From Actinomycetota bacterium (GTDB lineage: Bacteria > Actinomycetota > Thermoleophilia > Solirubrobacterales > Solirubrobacteraceae): a stretch of DNA of 7,614 nucleotides. A model generated the notes under the pieces. That model did not search any database, was not told the DNA's origin, and worked only from the letters and a program-made list of their open reading frames with translations. This document shows positions 1 through 6,710 of the stretch, in pieces. Position 1 is the first letter of the stretch. Each line of letters starts with the position of its first letter. The stretch lies in assembly GCA_009699565.1 (NCBI GenBank), contig WLNX01000085.1, positions 1 to 7,614 of the forward strand, written 5' to 3'. A program made the translations under genes and the position numbers.

Positions 1-1
1 G

Positions 2-801
<800 letters not shown>

Positions 802-802
<1 letters not shown>

Positions 803-1632
803 TGCGCGGTGTCACGGTCCGCGACGCGCTCGACGGAGCGCAGACGGCAATCGGCGCCTCGGGCAGCGACACCGCGCGGCTCGACGCCGAGCTGCTGCTG
901 GCACACGCCTTGGGTGTGAATCGTGCGGCGCTCTACAGCGACCCGCAGCGCGAAGTGACCGGTCCCGCGGTCAGGACCTACCAGGACCTTGTCCGACGCC
1001 GCTCGGTCACGCACGAGCCGGTTGCCTACCTGCTCGGCAGCAAAGGCTTCAGGTCGATCGACCTGGAAGTTGACGGGCGCGTTCTCGTCCCGAGGCCGGA
1101 GACCGAGCTGTTGGTTGAAGTCGCACTCGGCCTCGAACCGGGCAGTCGGGTACTTGACGTCGGGACCGGCAGCGGGGCGGTCGCGCTTGCTCTTAAGCAC
1201 GAGCGTCCCGATCTCGAAGTGACGGCAAGCGACATCAGCTCCGCGGCGCTTGAGCTGGCGCAGGCAAACGCGAGAAGGCTGCAGCTCGACGTCTCCTTCT
1301 TTGAGGCCGACCTGCTGACAGGCCTGGACGGCGACTGGGACGCGATCCTCTCCAACCCGCCATACGTCGCCGAACGTGACAGCGCCTCCCTGCCGGCCGA
1401 CGTGGTGGCGCATGAGCCGGCGCGGGCTCTCTTCGGCGGGGAAGACGGACTTGACGTAGTCAGGCCTCTGGTCGAAGCGGCGGCGCAGAGCGGAGCGAAG
1501 TTGCTCGCGCTTGAGATCGGTGCCGGCCAGTCCGACGAAGTGGCGAAGCTGATTGATGAGGCCGGTTTCGAACGGACTTCACGCCACAGCGATTTGGCGG
1601 GTATTGAACGGGTCGTGGTGGGCGAGCGATGA
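802..1632 (+). CDS. prmC: Release factor glutamine methyltransferase PrmC/HemK
   Basis: An AdoMet-dependent N5-glutamine methyltransferase that modifies the GGQ glutamine of release factors in the cytosol. The 276 aa match the family's usual length. Seen: an N-terminal helical substrate-binding domain (about 1-90, with DAELLLAHALG near 28-38); the PRPETE motif at 97-102; the AdoMet-binding glycine loop DVGTGSG at 119-125; the acidic end of beta-2 at SD 143-144; the catalytic NPPY at 185-188, which contacts the target glutamine; and EPARALFGGEDGL at 205-217, a PrmC hallmark. The ATG shares its A with the prfA stop and no Shine-Dalgarno sequence is visible, so translation is probably coupled. 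The 3' end overlaps tsaC by 4 nt (ATGA). The prfA-prmC pairing is conserved across bacteria, so the identification is secure. Confidence 0.96.
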
Positions 1633-2252
1633 GCGCCCCGCTTACCGCCGCTCAGATCGAGGTCTTCGAACGCTGCCTATCGGTGGGCGGCGTGGCAGTC
1701 TTCCCCTCGGACACCGTTTATGGAGTCGCCTGCGATCCCGCCGAGCGCCGCGCCGTAATGCGCCTCTACGCGCTTAAGCGGCGCCCGCTGGAAGTCCCGT
1801 CGGCGGTGATGTTCTTCGCGCTGGACTCGGCGCTTGCCTCGCTGCCCGAGATCGGTCCCCGAACTAAGGATGCCCTCTGCGCACTGCTCCCGGGCGCCGT
1901 GACGCTGCTGATTGACAACCCCGCCGGCCGCTTCCCGCTGGCCTGCGGCGGCGAGCCGGCAACGCTCGGCCTCCGCGTTCCCGAACTGGGACCGGAGCTG
2001 GCAGCGCTCTCCGCGGTTCAATGGCCGGTCCTTCAGAGCAGCGCCAACGGGAGCGGCGAGCCCGCGCCAAGATCGATCGAAGAGCTCGCCGAGGACTTCC
2101 AGGCCGAGGTTGATCTGGTGCTGGACGGCGGACCGCTCAGCGGGACCTCGTCAACGATCGTTGACCTGCGCGGATATGAGGCCGATGGAAGCTGGTCGGT
2201 GGTCCGCGAAGGGCCTGTTGGCCCGGGGCAGCTCGGCGAGATTCTGGGCTGA
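1629..2252 (+). CDS. tsaC: L-threonylcarbamoyladenylate synthase (Sua5/YciO/YrdC family)
   Basis: A 207-aa single-domain YrdC-fold protein. The family makes threonylcarbamoyl-AMP from threonine, bicarbonate and ATP, the first step of t6A37 modification in ANN-decoding tRNAs. Seen: FPSDTVYGVACDP at 25-37; the basic cluster KRRP at 50-53; LLPGAVTLLI at 86-95; LGLRVP at 113-118; SSANGSGEPA at 137-146; GTSSTIVDL at 172-180; and the terminal REG at 193-195. These include the SDT, K-R and S-x-N positions that bind nucleotide and threonine in the family. The length fits the short TsaC form without the C-terminal Sua5 domain. The ATGA overlap with prmC fixes the start and suggests coupling. A YciO-type paralogue of different function cannot be excluded, but location next to prfA-prmC favours TsaC/YwlC. 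Confidence 0.92.
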   Translation: MSAPLTAAQIEVFERCLSVGGVAVFPSDTVYGVACDPAERRAVMRLYALKRRPLEVPSAVMFFALDSALASLPEIGPRTKDALCALLPGAVTLLIDNPAGRFPLACGGEPATLGLRVPELGPELAALSAVQWPVLQSSANGSGEPAPRSIEELAEDFQAEVDLVLDGGPLSGTSSTIVDLRGYEADGSWSVVREGPVGPGQLGEILG

Positions 2253-2261
2253 TTCGACTAC

Positions 2262-2276
2262 GCGGCGCTGTGCCGC
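2262..2276 (+). other. Small inverted repeat between tsaC and glyA
   Basis: GCGGC at 2262-2266 and GCCGC at 2272-2276 can form a 5-bp stem with loop GCTGT, ten bases after the tsaC stop. It has no T-tract directly behind it. It could be a weak terminator or chance in GC-rich DNA; support is slight. Confidence 0.15.
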
Positions 2277-2289
2277 TGCGCGCTGCGTT

Positions 2290-2295
2290 TAGAAT
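2290..2295 (+). promoter_or_regulatory. -10-like hexamer for glyA, possible leaderless start
   Basis: TAGAAT matches the sigma-70/sigma-A -10 consensus at five of six positions. It sits so that 9 bases separate it from the glyA ATG at 2305. A transcript starting 6-10 bases after the hexamer would have a leader of zero to about four bases, and no Shine-Dalgarno sequence is visible. No convincing -35 box is seen near 2267-2272. The same hexamer type at the same 15-nt offset precedes wecA, which strengthens the call. Confidence 0.5.
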
Positions 2296-2304
2296 CGTCG
2301 AACG

Positions 2305-3597
2305 ATGACCCAATTCGCCACCGACTTTCTCAACCGCCCGCTGTCCGAGGTCGATCCTCAGATCGCGGCCGTACTTGCCGACGAGGTTGGTCGCCAGCAG
2401 CAGACGCTTGAGATGATCGCCTCCGAGAACTTCGTGCCCGAGGCAATCCTCGAGTGCCAGGGGAGCGTGCTTACAAACAAGTACGCAGAGGGCTACCCGG
2501 GCAGGCGCTACTACGGTGGCTGCGAGTTTGTCGACGTTGCCGAGCAGCTAGCGATCGACCGCGCCAAGGAGCTCTTCGGTGCAGATCACGCCAACGTCCA
2601 GCCGCACTCGGGCGCCTCGGCCAACGCTGCCGTCTACCACGCTCTGCTGCAGCCGGGCGACACGCTGATGGGGCTTTCACTCGCGCATGGCGGCCATCTC
2701 AGCCACGGCATGAAGATCAACATGTCCGGCCGTCTCTACGACATTGCCCCTTACGAGGTCAGCCCCGATGACTTCCTGATCGACATGGACGCCGTCGCAG
2801 AGGTGGCCCGCGAGCGCAAGCCAAAGATGATCGTTGCCGGCTGGTCCGCCTATCCGCGCTACCTCGACTTCGAGCGGTTCCGCGAGATTGCCGACGAGGT
2901 CGGCGCACTGCTGCTGGTCGACATGGCCCACTTCGCGGGACTGGTAGCGGGCGGCGTTCACCCGAGCCCGGTTCCCTATGCCGACGTCGTCACGACCACG
3001 GTCCACAAGACTCTTGGCGGTTCTCGAGGCGGGATGATCCTCTGCCGCGAGGAGCACGCCAAGGCGATCGATTCCGGCGTCTTTCCTGGTCAGCAGGGAG
3101 GCCCGCTGATGCACATAATCGCCGGCAAGGCGGTGGCACTTGGGATCGCCCAGACGGAGGAATTCCGCGAGCGTCAGCGCCGCACCGTTGAGGGTGCCCG
3201 CGCCGTCGCAGCCGGGATCCTCGAGTCCGCCGCGGCGCAGGCCGGAGCCTCCGTGCTGACCGGAGGAACCGACGTCCACCTCGTCCTGGTCGACCTCCGC
3301 GACTCCGAGTTTGACGGCCAACAGGCCGAGGACCGCCTTCACGGGATCGGCATTACCGTCAACCGCAATGCAGTTCCGTTTGATCCGCGGCCGCCGATGG
3401 TCACCAGCGGACTGAGGATCGGCGCAAGCGCCCTGGCGACGCGCGGATTGCAGGTTGAGGATTTCGCGGAGATCGGCGACATCATTGGAGTCGCGCTCAC
3501 ACCGGAGTTTGAATCCAGGCGCGACGAGCTCGCCGGGCGCGTGACGACGCTCGCGGAGCGCTACCCGCTTTACGAGCACCTCTCCGCCGCCAGCTGA
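2305..3597 (+). CDS. glyA: Serine hydroxymethyltransferase
   Basis: A PLP-dependent cytosolic enzyme interconverting serine plus tetrahydrofolate with glycine plus 5,10-methylene-THF, the main entry to one-carbon metabolism. The 430 aa are the normal bacterial length, and the whole fold-type I enzyme is present. Seen: LEMIASENFVP at 35-45; LTNKYAEGYPGRRYYGG at 56-72; QPHSGASAN at 99-107; GLSLAHGGHLSHG at 123-135; the cofactor-binding DMAHFAGLVA at 206-215; and TTTVHKTLGG at 230-239, with K235 as the Schiff-base lysine. Where E. coli has TTTTHK this protein has TTTVHK, which I believe is a common actinobacterial variant. The C-terminal TSGLRIG is at 367-373. The ATG at 2305 starts a conventional N-terminus. 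A 52-nt gap and its own -10-like box suggest separate transcription from tsaC. Confidence 0.97.
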   Translation: MTQFATDFLNRPLSEVDPQIAAVLADEVGRQQQTLEMIASENFVPEAILECQGSVLTNKYAEGYPGRRYYGGCEFVDVAEQLAIDRAKELFGADHANVQPHSGASANAAVYHALLQPGDTLMGLSLAHGGHLSHGMKINMSGRLYDIAPYEVSPDDFLIDMDAVAEVARERKPKMIVAGWSAYPRYLDFERFREIADEVGALLLVDMAHFAGLVAGGVHPSPVPYADVVTTTVHKTLGGSRGGMILCREEHAKAIDSGVFPGQQGGPLMHIIAGKAVALGIAQTEEFRERQRRTVEGARAVAAGILESAAAQAGASVLTGGTDVHLVLVDLRDSEFDGQQAEDRLHGIGITVNRNAVPFDPRPPMVTSGLRIGASALATRGLQVEDFAEIGDIIGVALTPEFESRRDELAGRVTTLAERYPLYEHLSAAS

Positions 3598-3602
3598 GCG
3601 GC

Positions 3603-3616
3603 GCGCCGACCGGCGC
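3603..3616 (+). other. Inverted repeat in the glyA-wecA spacer
   Basis: GCGCCG at 3603-3608 is the exact reverse complement of CGGCGC at 3611-3616. As RNA it would form a 5-bp stem with a GACC tetraloop, followed immediately by TTTA. It directly abuts the candidate wecA -10 box. It could be a weak terminator for glyA, a dyad affecting the wecA promoter, or chance. Confidence 0.3.
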
Positions 3617-3618
3617 TT

Positions 3619-3624
3619 TAGGGT
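3619..3624 (+). promoter_or_regulatory. -10-like hexamer for the WecA-family gene
   Basis: TAGGGT keeps the TA…T positions of a -10 box. It sits exactly 15 nt before the ATG at 3634, the same offset as TAGAAT before glyA, and both are preceded by GCG, an optional C, then TT. Unlike glyA, a weak Shine-Dalgarno-like GGA at 3625-3627 lies six bases before the ATG, so a leadered transcript from further upstream remains possible. Confidence 0.42.
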
Positions 3625-3633
3625 GGAACAGGA

Positions 3634-4839
3634 ATGACCGAGAGCGACGCGATCCTTGCCTTCGCTTTGGCCTTCGTCGTCGCTGTCGCGCTAACCCCGC
3701 TGACGGCCCGCCTCGGGCTCAAAGTCGGCGCAGTAGACCAGCCGCGGGAGCGTGGTCTTTCGGAGAACCCGACGCCGCTGCTGGGAGGGCTGGCGATACT
3801 CGCTGCGGTGCTCGTTGCGAGCCTTGTGTTCCTTGACGGCAGCGGAGCCGACTCCGAAAAGGTCCGCGGCATCCTGGCTGGAGGCATCGTCGTGACAATC
3901 GTCGGCGCGCTCGACGACCGCTTTGACCTGCCGGCGCTGGTCAAGTTCATCGGGCAGATCGTCGCCGCAACGATCCCGGTTCTGGCTGGCGTCGAGGTGA
4001 CCAACATCACGCTCCCGTTTGTCGGCGCGGTCGATCTTGGCGCAGCGGGCGCCCCGCTGACGGTGATCGGGATTGCGTTCGTGATCAACGTCGTCAACTT
4101 CTCTGACGGCATCGACGGGCTGGCAGCGGGCGTCTGCGCGATCAGCGCAATCGCCTTCTCAATCCTCGCTTTTGACCTGGGCCGCGGCTCCGCCGCGGTG
4201 CTTGCCGCGATTGTGGCCGGCGCCGCGGCAGGCTTCCTTGTCTTCAACTTTCATCCGGCAAAGGTCTTCATGGGCGACGCCGGTTCCAATCTGCTCGGGC
4301 TCTTGCTCGGCTGCGTCGCCGTCGAGGGCGCCGTCAAGACACAGGTCGTGCTGGCGCTCGTCTTCCCGCTGCTGGTTTTGGCAGTGCCGTTTCTGGACAC
4401 GACCTTTGTGGTGCTCAAGCGCCTCAAGTACGGCCGCCCGGTCTATGAGGCCGACCAAAGCCACTTCCACCACCGGATGAACAGGATTGGATTCAGCCAG
4501 CGCAAGACGGTCCTCTACCTCTACGCATGGACCCTTCTGGTAGCGGCATTTGCCGTCTCGCTGCGCTTCATTCCATACTCCGATGGTGCGGGGAACCTAA
4601 ACCTCGGCTGGAGCCTCGTTGTGGCCGCCGCCGCGCTGATCGTCCTGCTGGCCAGCATCTATCTCGTATACGTCCTCGAGATCCTCAAGTTCCGTCGGCT
4701 TCGCGAGCGCCGCCTGCGGCGGAGCGACCCCGCGCTGACAGAGGACCAGCTCGCCCGCGACATCGTGACGAAGGTGGAGACCGGCCAGTTTGACGTCGTC
4801 AGCGCCGAGGATCTCGAGGCAGCTCAGCGCGAGCCGTAG
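3634..4839 (+). CDS. wecA: Polyprenyl-phosphate sugar-1-phosphate transferase (WecA/TagO, MraY superfamily)
   Basis: An integral membrane enzyme that moves a HexNAc-1-phosphate from UDP-sugar to undecaprenyl or decaprenyl phosphate, starting a lipid-linked envelope glycan. Seen over 401 aa: many hydrophobic helices, for example 6-22, 51-67, 80-93, 105-120, 142-156, 165-180, 187-204, 219-230, 237-256, 292-311 and 325-348. Conserved cytosolic loops carry DDRFDL at 94-99 (the Mg-binding DD), NFSDGIDGLAAG at 155-166, FHPAKVFMGDAGSN at 206-219 with essential D215, and HFHHRM at 277-282. The HxHHR motif marks WecA/TagO rather than MraY. A charged cytosolic tail of about 50 residues follows (352-401). 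Position before the atp genes matches mycobacterial rfe/wecA. Sugar specificity cannot be read here. Its last 16 bases overlap the convergent tetR gene. Confidence 0.92.
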   Translation: MTESDAILAFALAFVVAVALTPLTARLGLKVGAVDQPRERGLSENPTPLLGGLAILAAVLVASLVFLDGSGADSEKVRGILAGGIVVTIVGALDDRFDLPALVKFIGQIVAATIPVLAGVEVTNITLPFVGAVDLGAAGAPLTVIGIAFVINVVNFSDGIDGLAAGVCAISAIAFSILAFDLGRGSAAVLAAIVAGAAAGFLVFNFHPAKVFMGDAGSNLLGLLLGCVAVEGAVKTQVVLALVFPLLVLAVPFLDTTFVVLKRLKYGRPVYEADQSHFHHRMNRIGFSQRKTVLYLYAWTLLVAAFAVSLRFIPYSDGAGNLNLGWSLVVAAAALIVLLASIYLVYVLEILKFRRLRERRLRRSDPALTEDQLARDIVTKVETGQFDVVSAEDLEAAQREP

Positions 4840-5441
4840 ATCGCCCGGACCCAGATCTCAACGAGCGTCTCGATCATCTCCTCGTCGACTGCGATCGACT
4901 GTTGGAGGATCTGCTGGTTGAGGGTTCGCTCGGTCATCCAGCACAGTGCCGTTGCGGTCGCCGCGGCGCTGGCGCAGGTCGCCGATCCTGCCGCCCGCTC
5001 GGCCTCGATGCGCTGCTCGGTCGCTTCGACGAACTGCCCAATCAGGTCCTGCCAATGCTGCGCGACGTCTTCGTCGTAGGCGGCGACCTCGCCGAGCGCC
5101 TTCAGCAGCACGGCGTGCTCGGTGAAGAGGCTTGCGATGTTGCGCATCGCGCGCTCCATCAGCTCGGCCGGTTCGCCTTCGCCGGCCCACCAGAGGCTCG
5201 CCTGTTCAAGCAGCAGCCTGTTTACATCGGCGGTCAGGGCCATCAGCAGTTCGCGCTTGTCGCCGAAGTAGAAGTAAAAGGCGGTGCGCGTGATGCCGGC
5301 TTGCTTGGCGATCTTCTCGACCCCTAGGTCGGCAAATGAGGCGCCATCGCCGAGCAGGGTCTCGGTCGCATCCAGCAGCGCCGCCTCGATGGCAGCACGC
5401 TTCGCGGTGGGGACGGCTGCCGACTTTGGCGAGGTTGCCAT
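4824..5441 (-). CDS. TetR/AcrR-family regulator, EthR-like
   Basis: A 205-aa one-component regulator. The N-terminal helix-turn-helix spans about 15-65, with GVEKIAKQAGITRTAFYFYF around 40-59 and then GDKRELL at 60-66. The C-terminal ligand and dimer domain ends in CWMTERTL (167-174) and LVEIWVRAIYG (193-203). From memory this parallels M. tuberculosis EthR, whose corresponding segments read RPTFYFYF, LMNERTL and LVHIWVTSIYG, so I place it in the EthR subgroup. EthR represses the divergent monooxygenase gene ethA; here the divergent neighbour is an alpha/beta hydrolase, its likeliest target besides itself. I chose the ATG at 5441 because a TAGCCT box lies 13 nt upstream and the protein then has a normal TetR N-terminus. 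In-frame upstream starts would add low-complexity Arg/Pro/Ala sequence reaching into the hydrolase gene. The 3' end overlaps wecA by 16 bases. Confidence 0.9.
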   Translation of the reverse strand: MATSPKSAAVPTAKRAAIEAALLDATETLLGDGASFADLGVEKIAKQAGITRTAFYFYFGDKRELLMALTADVNRLLLEQASLWWAGEGEPAELMERAMRNIASLFTEHAVLLKALGEVAAYDEDVAQHWQDLIGQFVEATEQRIEAERAAGSATCASAAATATALCWMTERTLNQQILQQSIAVDEEMIETLVEIWVRAIYGSR

Positions 5442-5448
5442 CTGCACG

Positions 5449-5454
5449 AGGCTA
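5449..5454 (-). promoter_or_regulatory. -10-like hexamer for the tetR gene
   Basis: On the minus strand, TAGCCT is followed by seven bases and then the ATG at 5441. There is no Shine-Dalgarno sequence and no clear -35 box. The geometry would give a leaderless or nearly leaderless mRNA. Confidence 0.42.
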
Positions 5455-5497
5455 CCAGCGCGTCGGCCGGGAATATTTGCGTTTGCGGGCATTTCGG

Positions 5498-5507
5498 CCG
5501 TCGACGG
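5498..5507. promoter_or_regulatory. Candidate operator palindrome in the tetR-hydrolase spacer
   Basis: CCGTCGACGG is a perfect 10-bp palindrome near the middle of the 101-bp divergent spacer (5442-5542). A direct repeat GTCGGCC occurs at 5462-5468 and again at 5507-5513. TetR-family regulators commonly bind dyads between themselves and a divergent target, so this is the best operator candidate. The match is short, and such palindromes arise readily in GC-rich DNA. Confidence 0.28.
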
Positions 5508-5529
5508 TCGGCCCGTCCTAGTTGGGGCG

Positions 5530-5535
5530 TACCGT
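5530..5535 (+). promoter_or_regulatory. -10-like hexamer for the hydrolase gene
   Basis: TACCGT keeps TA…T and lies seven bases before the ATG at 5543, the same spacing as TAGCCT before the divergent tetR start. No Shine-Dalgarno sequence is visible. The -35 region (about 5507-5512) overlaps the edge of the candidate operator but resembles no consensus. Confidence 0.38.
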
Positions 5536-5542
5536 GTTGCAA

Positions 5543-6346
5543 ATGCGCGACGACCGTGGTCCAGAGATGTGGCGCGAGAGTCGCGGCGCAGCCGAGGCGG
5601 TTTCGCTTCTGACGAGCTCGCTTTGGCGCGGGGGCGGAGTGCCCCACGGCAATGGCCAGCCGGTGATGCTGATTCCGGGTTTCCTCGCGGGCGACCGTTC
5701 ACTCGCTCTCCTCGGTCAATGGTTGAGGCGGATCGGCTATCGCACCCACGGCTCGGGGATCAGCTCCAACATCGGATGCTCGGAGGACACGGTTGCCGGG
5801 CTTGAGCAGCGCGTCATCGATCTCAGCGAGCGCTACCAGCAGCCGGTCGCGATCGTCGGCCAGAGCCGCGGCGGAAGCTGCGCCCGCGTCCTCGCTGTGC
5901 GCCATCCCCGGCGGGTCAACCGGGTCATCGGGCTTGGCTCGCCGCTGGTGGCCAGGATGGAGGACTTCCACGGGCTGCTGCGGATCCAGATTCGTGCTCT
6001 CCAGAACGCGCAGCGGCTCGGCGCTCCCGGGCTTCTGGGCGAGGCCTGCGAGCGAAGCTGGCAGGCCTACAGCTTTGGCCTCGACCCAATTGGTTGCTGT
6101 ACCCAGTTCTGGACCGACATGGACGCCGACATGCCGAAGTCGACGCTGTTCGCTTCGCTCTACTCGCGCACCGACGGAGTGCTCAACTGGCGCACGTGCC
6201 TCGACCCCGAGGCTCAGCAGATCGAAGTCAACAGCTCTCATTGCGGCATGGCCGTGAACCGCGAGGTCTATCAGCAGGTTGGAAATCTTCTCGCGGCCGA
6301 TCTTCCGGGCCGCGCTGAAAGGCCGCTGCGCGCGGTCGCCGCCTGA
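5543..6346 (+). CDS. Alpha/beta hydrolase, lipase/esterase-like
   Basis: A 267-aa serine hydrolase, probably acting on an ester or lipid-like substrate that cannot be named. Seen: the oxyanion-side strand PVMLIPGFLAGD at 40-51; the nucleophile elbow GQSRGG at 106-111 with S108; YSRTDGVLNW at 207-216 supplying the likely acid D211; and NSSHCGM at 230-236 supplying H233. The order and spacing fit a complete Ser-Asp-His triad. Five cysteines (C79, C185, C186, C219, C234) lie near the active-site elements; family resemblance suggests they recur in actinobacterial relatives. No signal peptide or membrane helix is evident, so it is probably cytosolic. I prefer the ATG at 5543, with a -10-like box 13 nt upstream; a TTG at 5522 would add seven residues. 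It is divergent from the EthR-like regulator, its likely controller. Confidence 0.87.
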   Translation: MRDDRGPEMWRESRGAAEAVSLLTSSLWRGGGVPHGNGQPVMLIPGFLAGDRSLALLGQWLRRIGYRTHGSGISSNIGCSEDTVAGLEQRVIDLSERYQQPVAIVGQSRGGSCARVLAVRHPRRVNRVIGLGSPLVARMEDFHGLLRIQIRALQNAQRLGAPGLLGEACERSWQAYSFGLDPIGCCTQFWTDMDADMPKSTLFASLYSRTDGVLNWRTCLDPEAQQIEVNSSHCGMAVNREVYQQVGNLLAADLPGRAERPLRAVAA

Positions 6347-6403
6347 ACCCCTCAAAGTGCAGTTTGTTGCAGCCGATACGAAGTGTCACGGGGAAGCGTC
6401 GGC

Positions 6404-6431
6404 GCAGCGCGATGCGATACGCTCGCGCTGC
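6404..6431 (+). terminator. Strong hairpin after the hydrolase gene, candidate U-tract-less terminator or atp leader structure
   Basis: Bases 6404-6412 pair perfectly with 6423-6431 (nine pairs). After a one-base bulge at T6413, 6414-6416 pair with 6420-6422 around the triloop ATA, giving twelve GC-rich pairs in all. It begins 57 bases after the hydrolase stop and ends 38 bases before the ATG at 6470. No T-run follows on either strand, so it is not a classical rho-independent terminator. Actinobacterial hairpins without U-tracts have been proposed to terminate, which is the best guess. A TACGCT -10-like hexamer (6418-6423) lies in its apex and right arm, so a regulatory dyad is the alternative. 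Confidence 0.45.
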
Positions 6432-6469
6432 CTGAGGCGAGTCCCGCTGTCGGCAAATTCCTCGCCAAA

Positions 6470-6706
6470 ATGTCACTGACCTCAACGATCAAACCGGCCC
6501 TCGCAATTAGCAACCAACCTTCCAAGCCGACGATGCGCGCAGCCAACGCCGGTGGGCTGCTGATTGCCGTCGTGATCGTCTGCGCTGCGATTGGCTACGG
6601 ACTCGGTTCGCTGGTCGGTCTTCCGATCGCGATCGGGCTTGCCGGTCTCGTGATCGGGCCGATCGCCGGAATCGCCGTCGTCCGCTCCCGCTACAAGGAT
6701 CTCTAA
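6470..6706 (+). CDS. Small two-helix membrane protein, AtpZ/AtpI-like, start uncertain
   Basis: A 78-aa protein if read from the ATG at 6470. A polar N-terminus (1-28) precedes two hydrophobic helices rich in small residues, about 30-48 and 52-71, joined by a short turn and ending in the basic tail RSRYKDL. Two glycine-rich helices just before atpI/atpB match AtpZ, a small accessory protein of F-type ATP synthase operons implicated with AtpI in Mg/Ca transport or c-ring assembly. The assignment rests on topology and position, not a clear motif. The start is open: the ATG at 6533 would give 57 aa, and codons 6470-6532 have more A/T third positions than the rest; a GTG at 6383 would have to read through the strong hairpin. 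No Shine-Dalgarno sequence precedes any of them. Confidence 0.65.
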   Translation: MSLTSTIKPALAISNQPSKPTMRAANAGGLLIAVVIVCAAIGYGLGSLVGLPIAIGLAGLVIGPIAGIAVVRSRYKDL

Positions 6707-6710
6707 GCGA

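Noticed and set aside
2262..2276. Strong terminator between tsaC and glyA
   Set aside because: Only a 5-bp stem and no T-tract; kept solely as a low-confidence inverted repeat.
2677..3579. Long antisense reading frame (300 codons) opposite glyA
   Set aside because: It lies wholly within glyA, which has every catalytic motif. The antisense product shows no recognisable domain; long open antisense frames are expected in GC-rich DNA.
5522..5542. TTG start for the hydrolase
   Set aside because: Immediately follows an in-frame TAG, has no Shine-Dalgarno sequence, and adds seven residues of no evident value. The ATG at 5543 has the same promoter geometry as the divergent gene. Not excluded.
5442..5702. 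87-codon N-terminal extension of the tetR frame
   Set aside because: Low-complexity Arg/Pro/Ala sequence that would overlap the divergent hydrolase gene. The ATG at 5441 gives normal TetR length and has a -10-like box before it.
5284..5805. Plus-strand reading frame across the tetR promoter region
   Set aside because: It spans antisense tetR, the divergent spacer and another frame of the hydrolase gene. Arg/Ala/Ser-rich with no family features.
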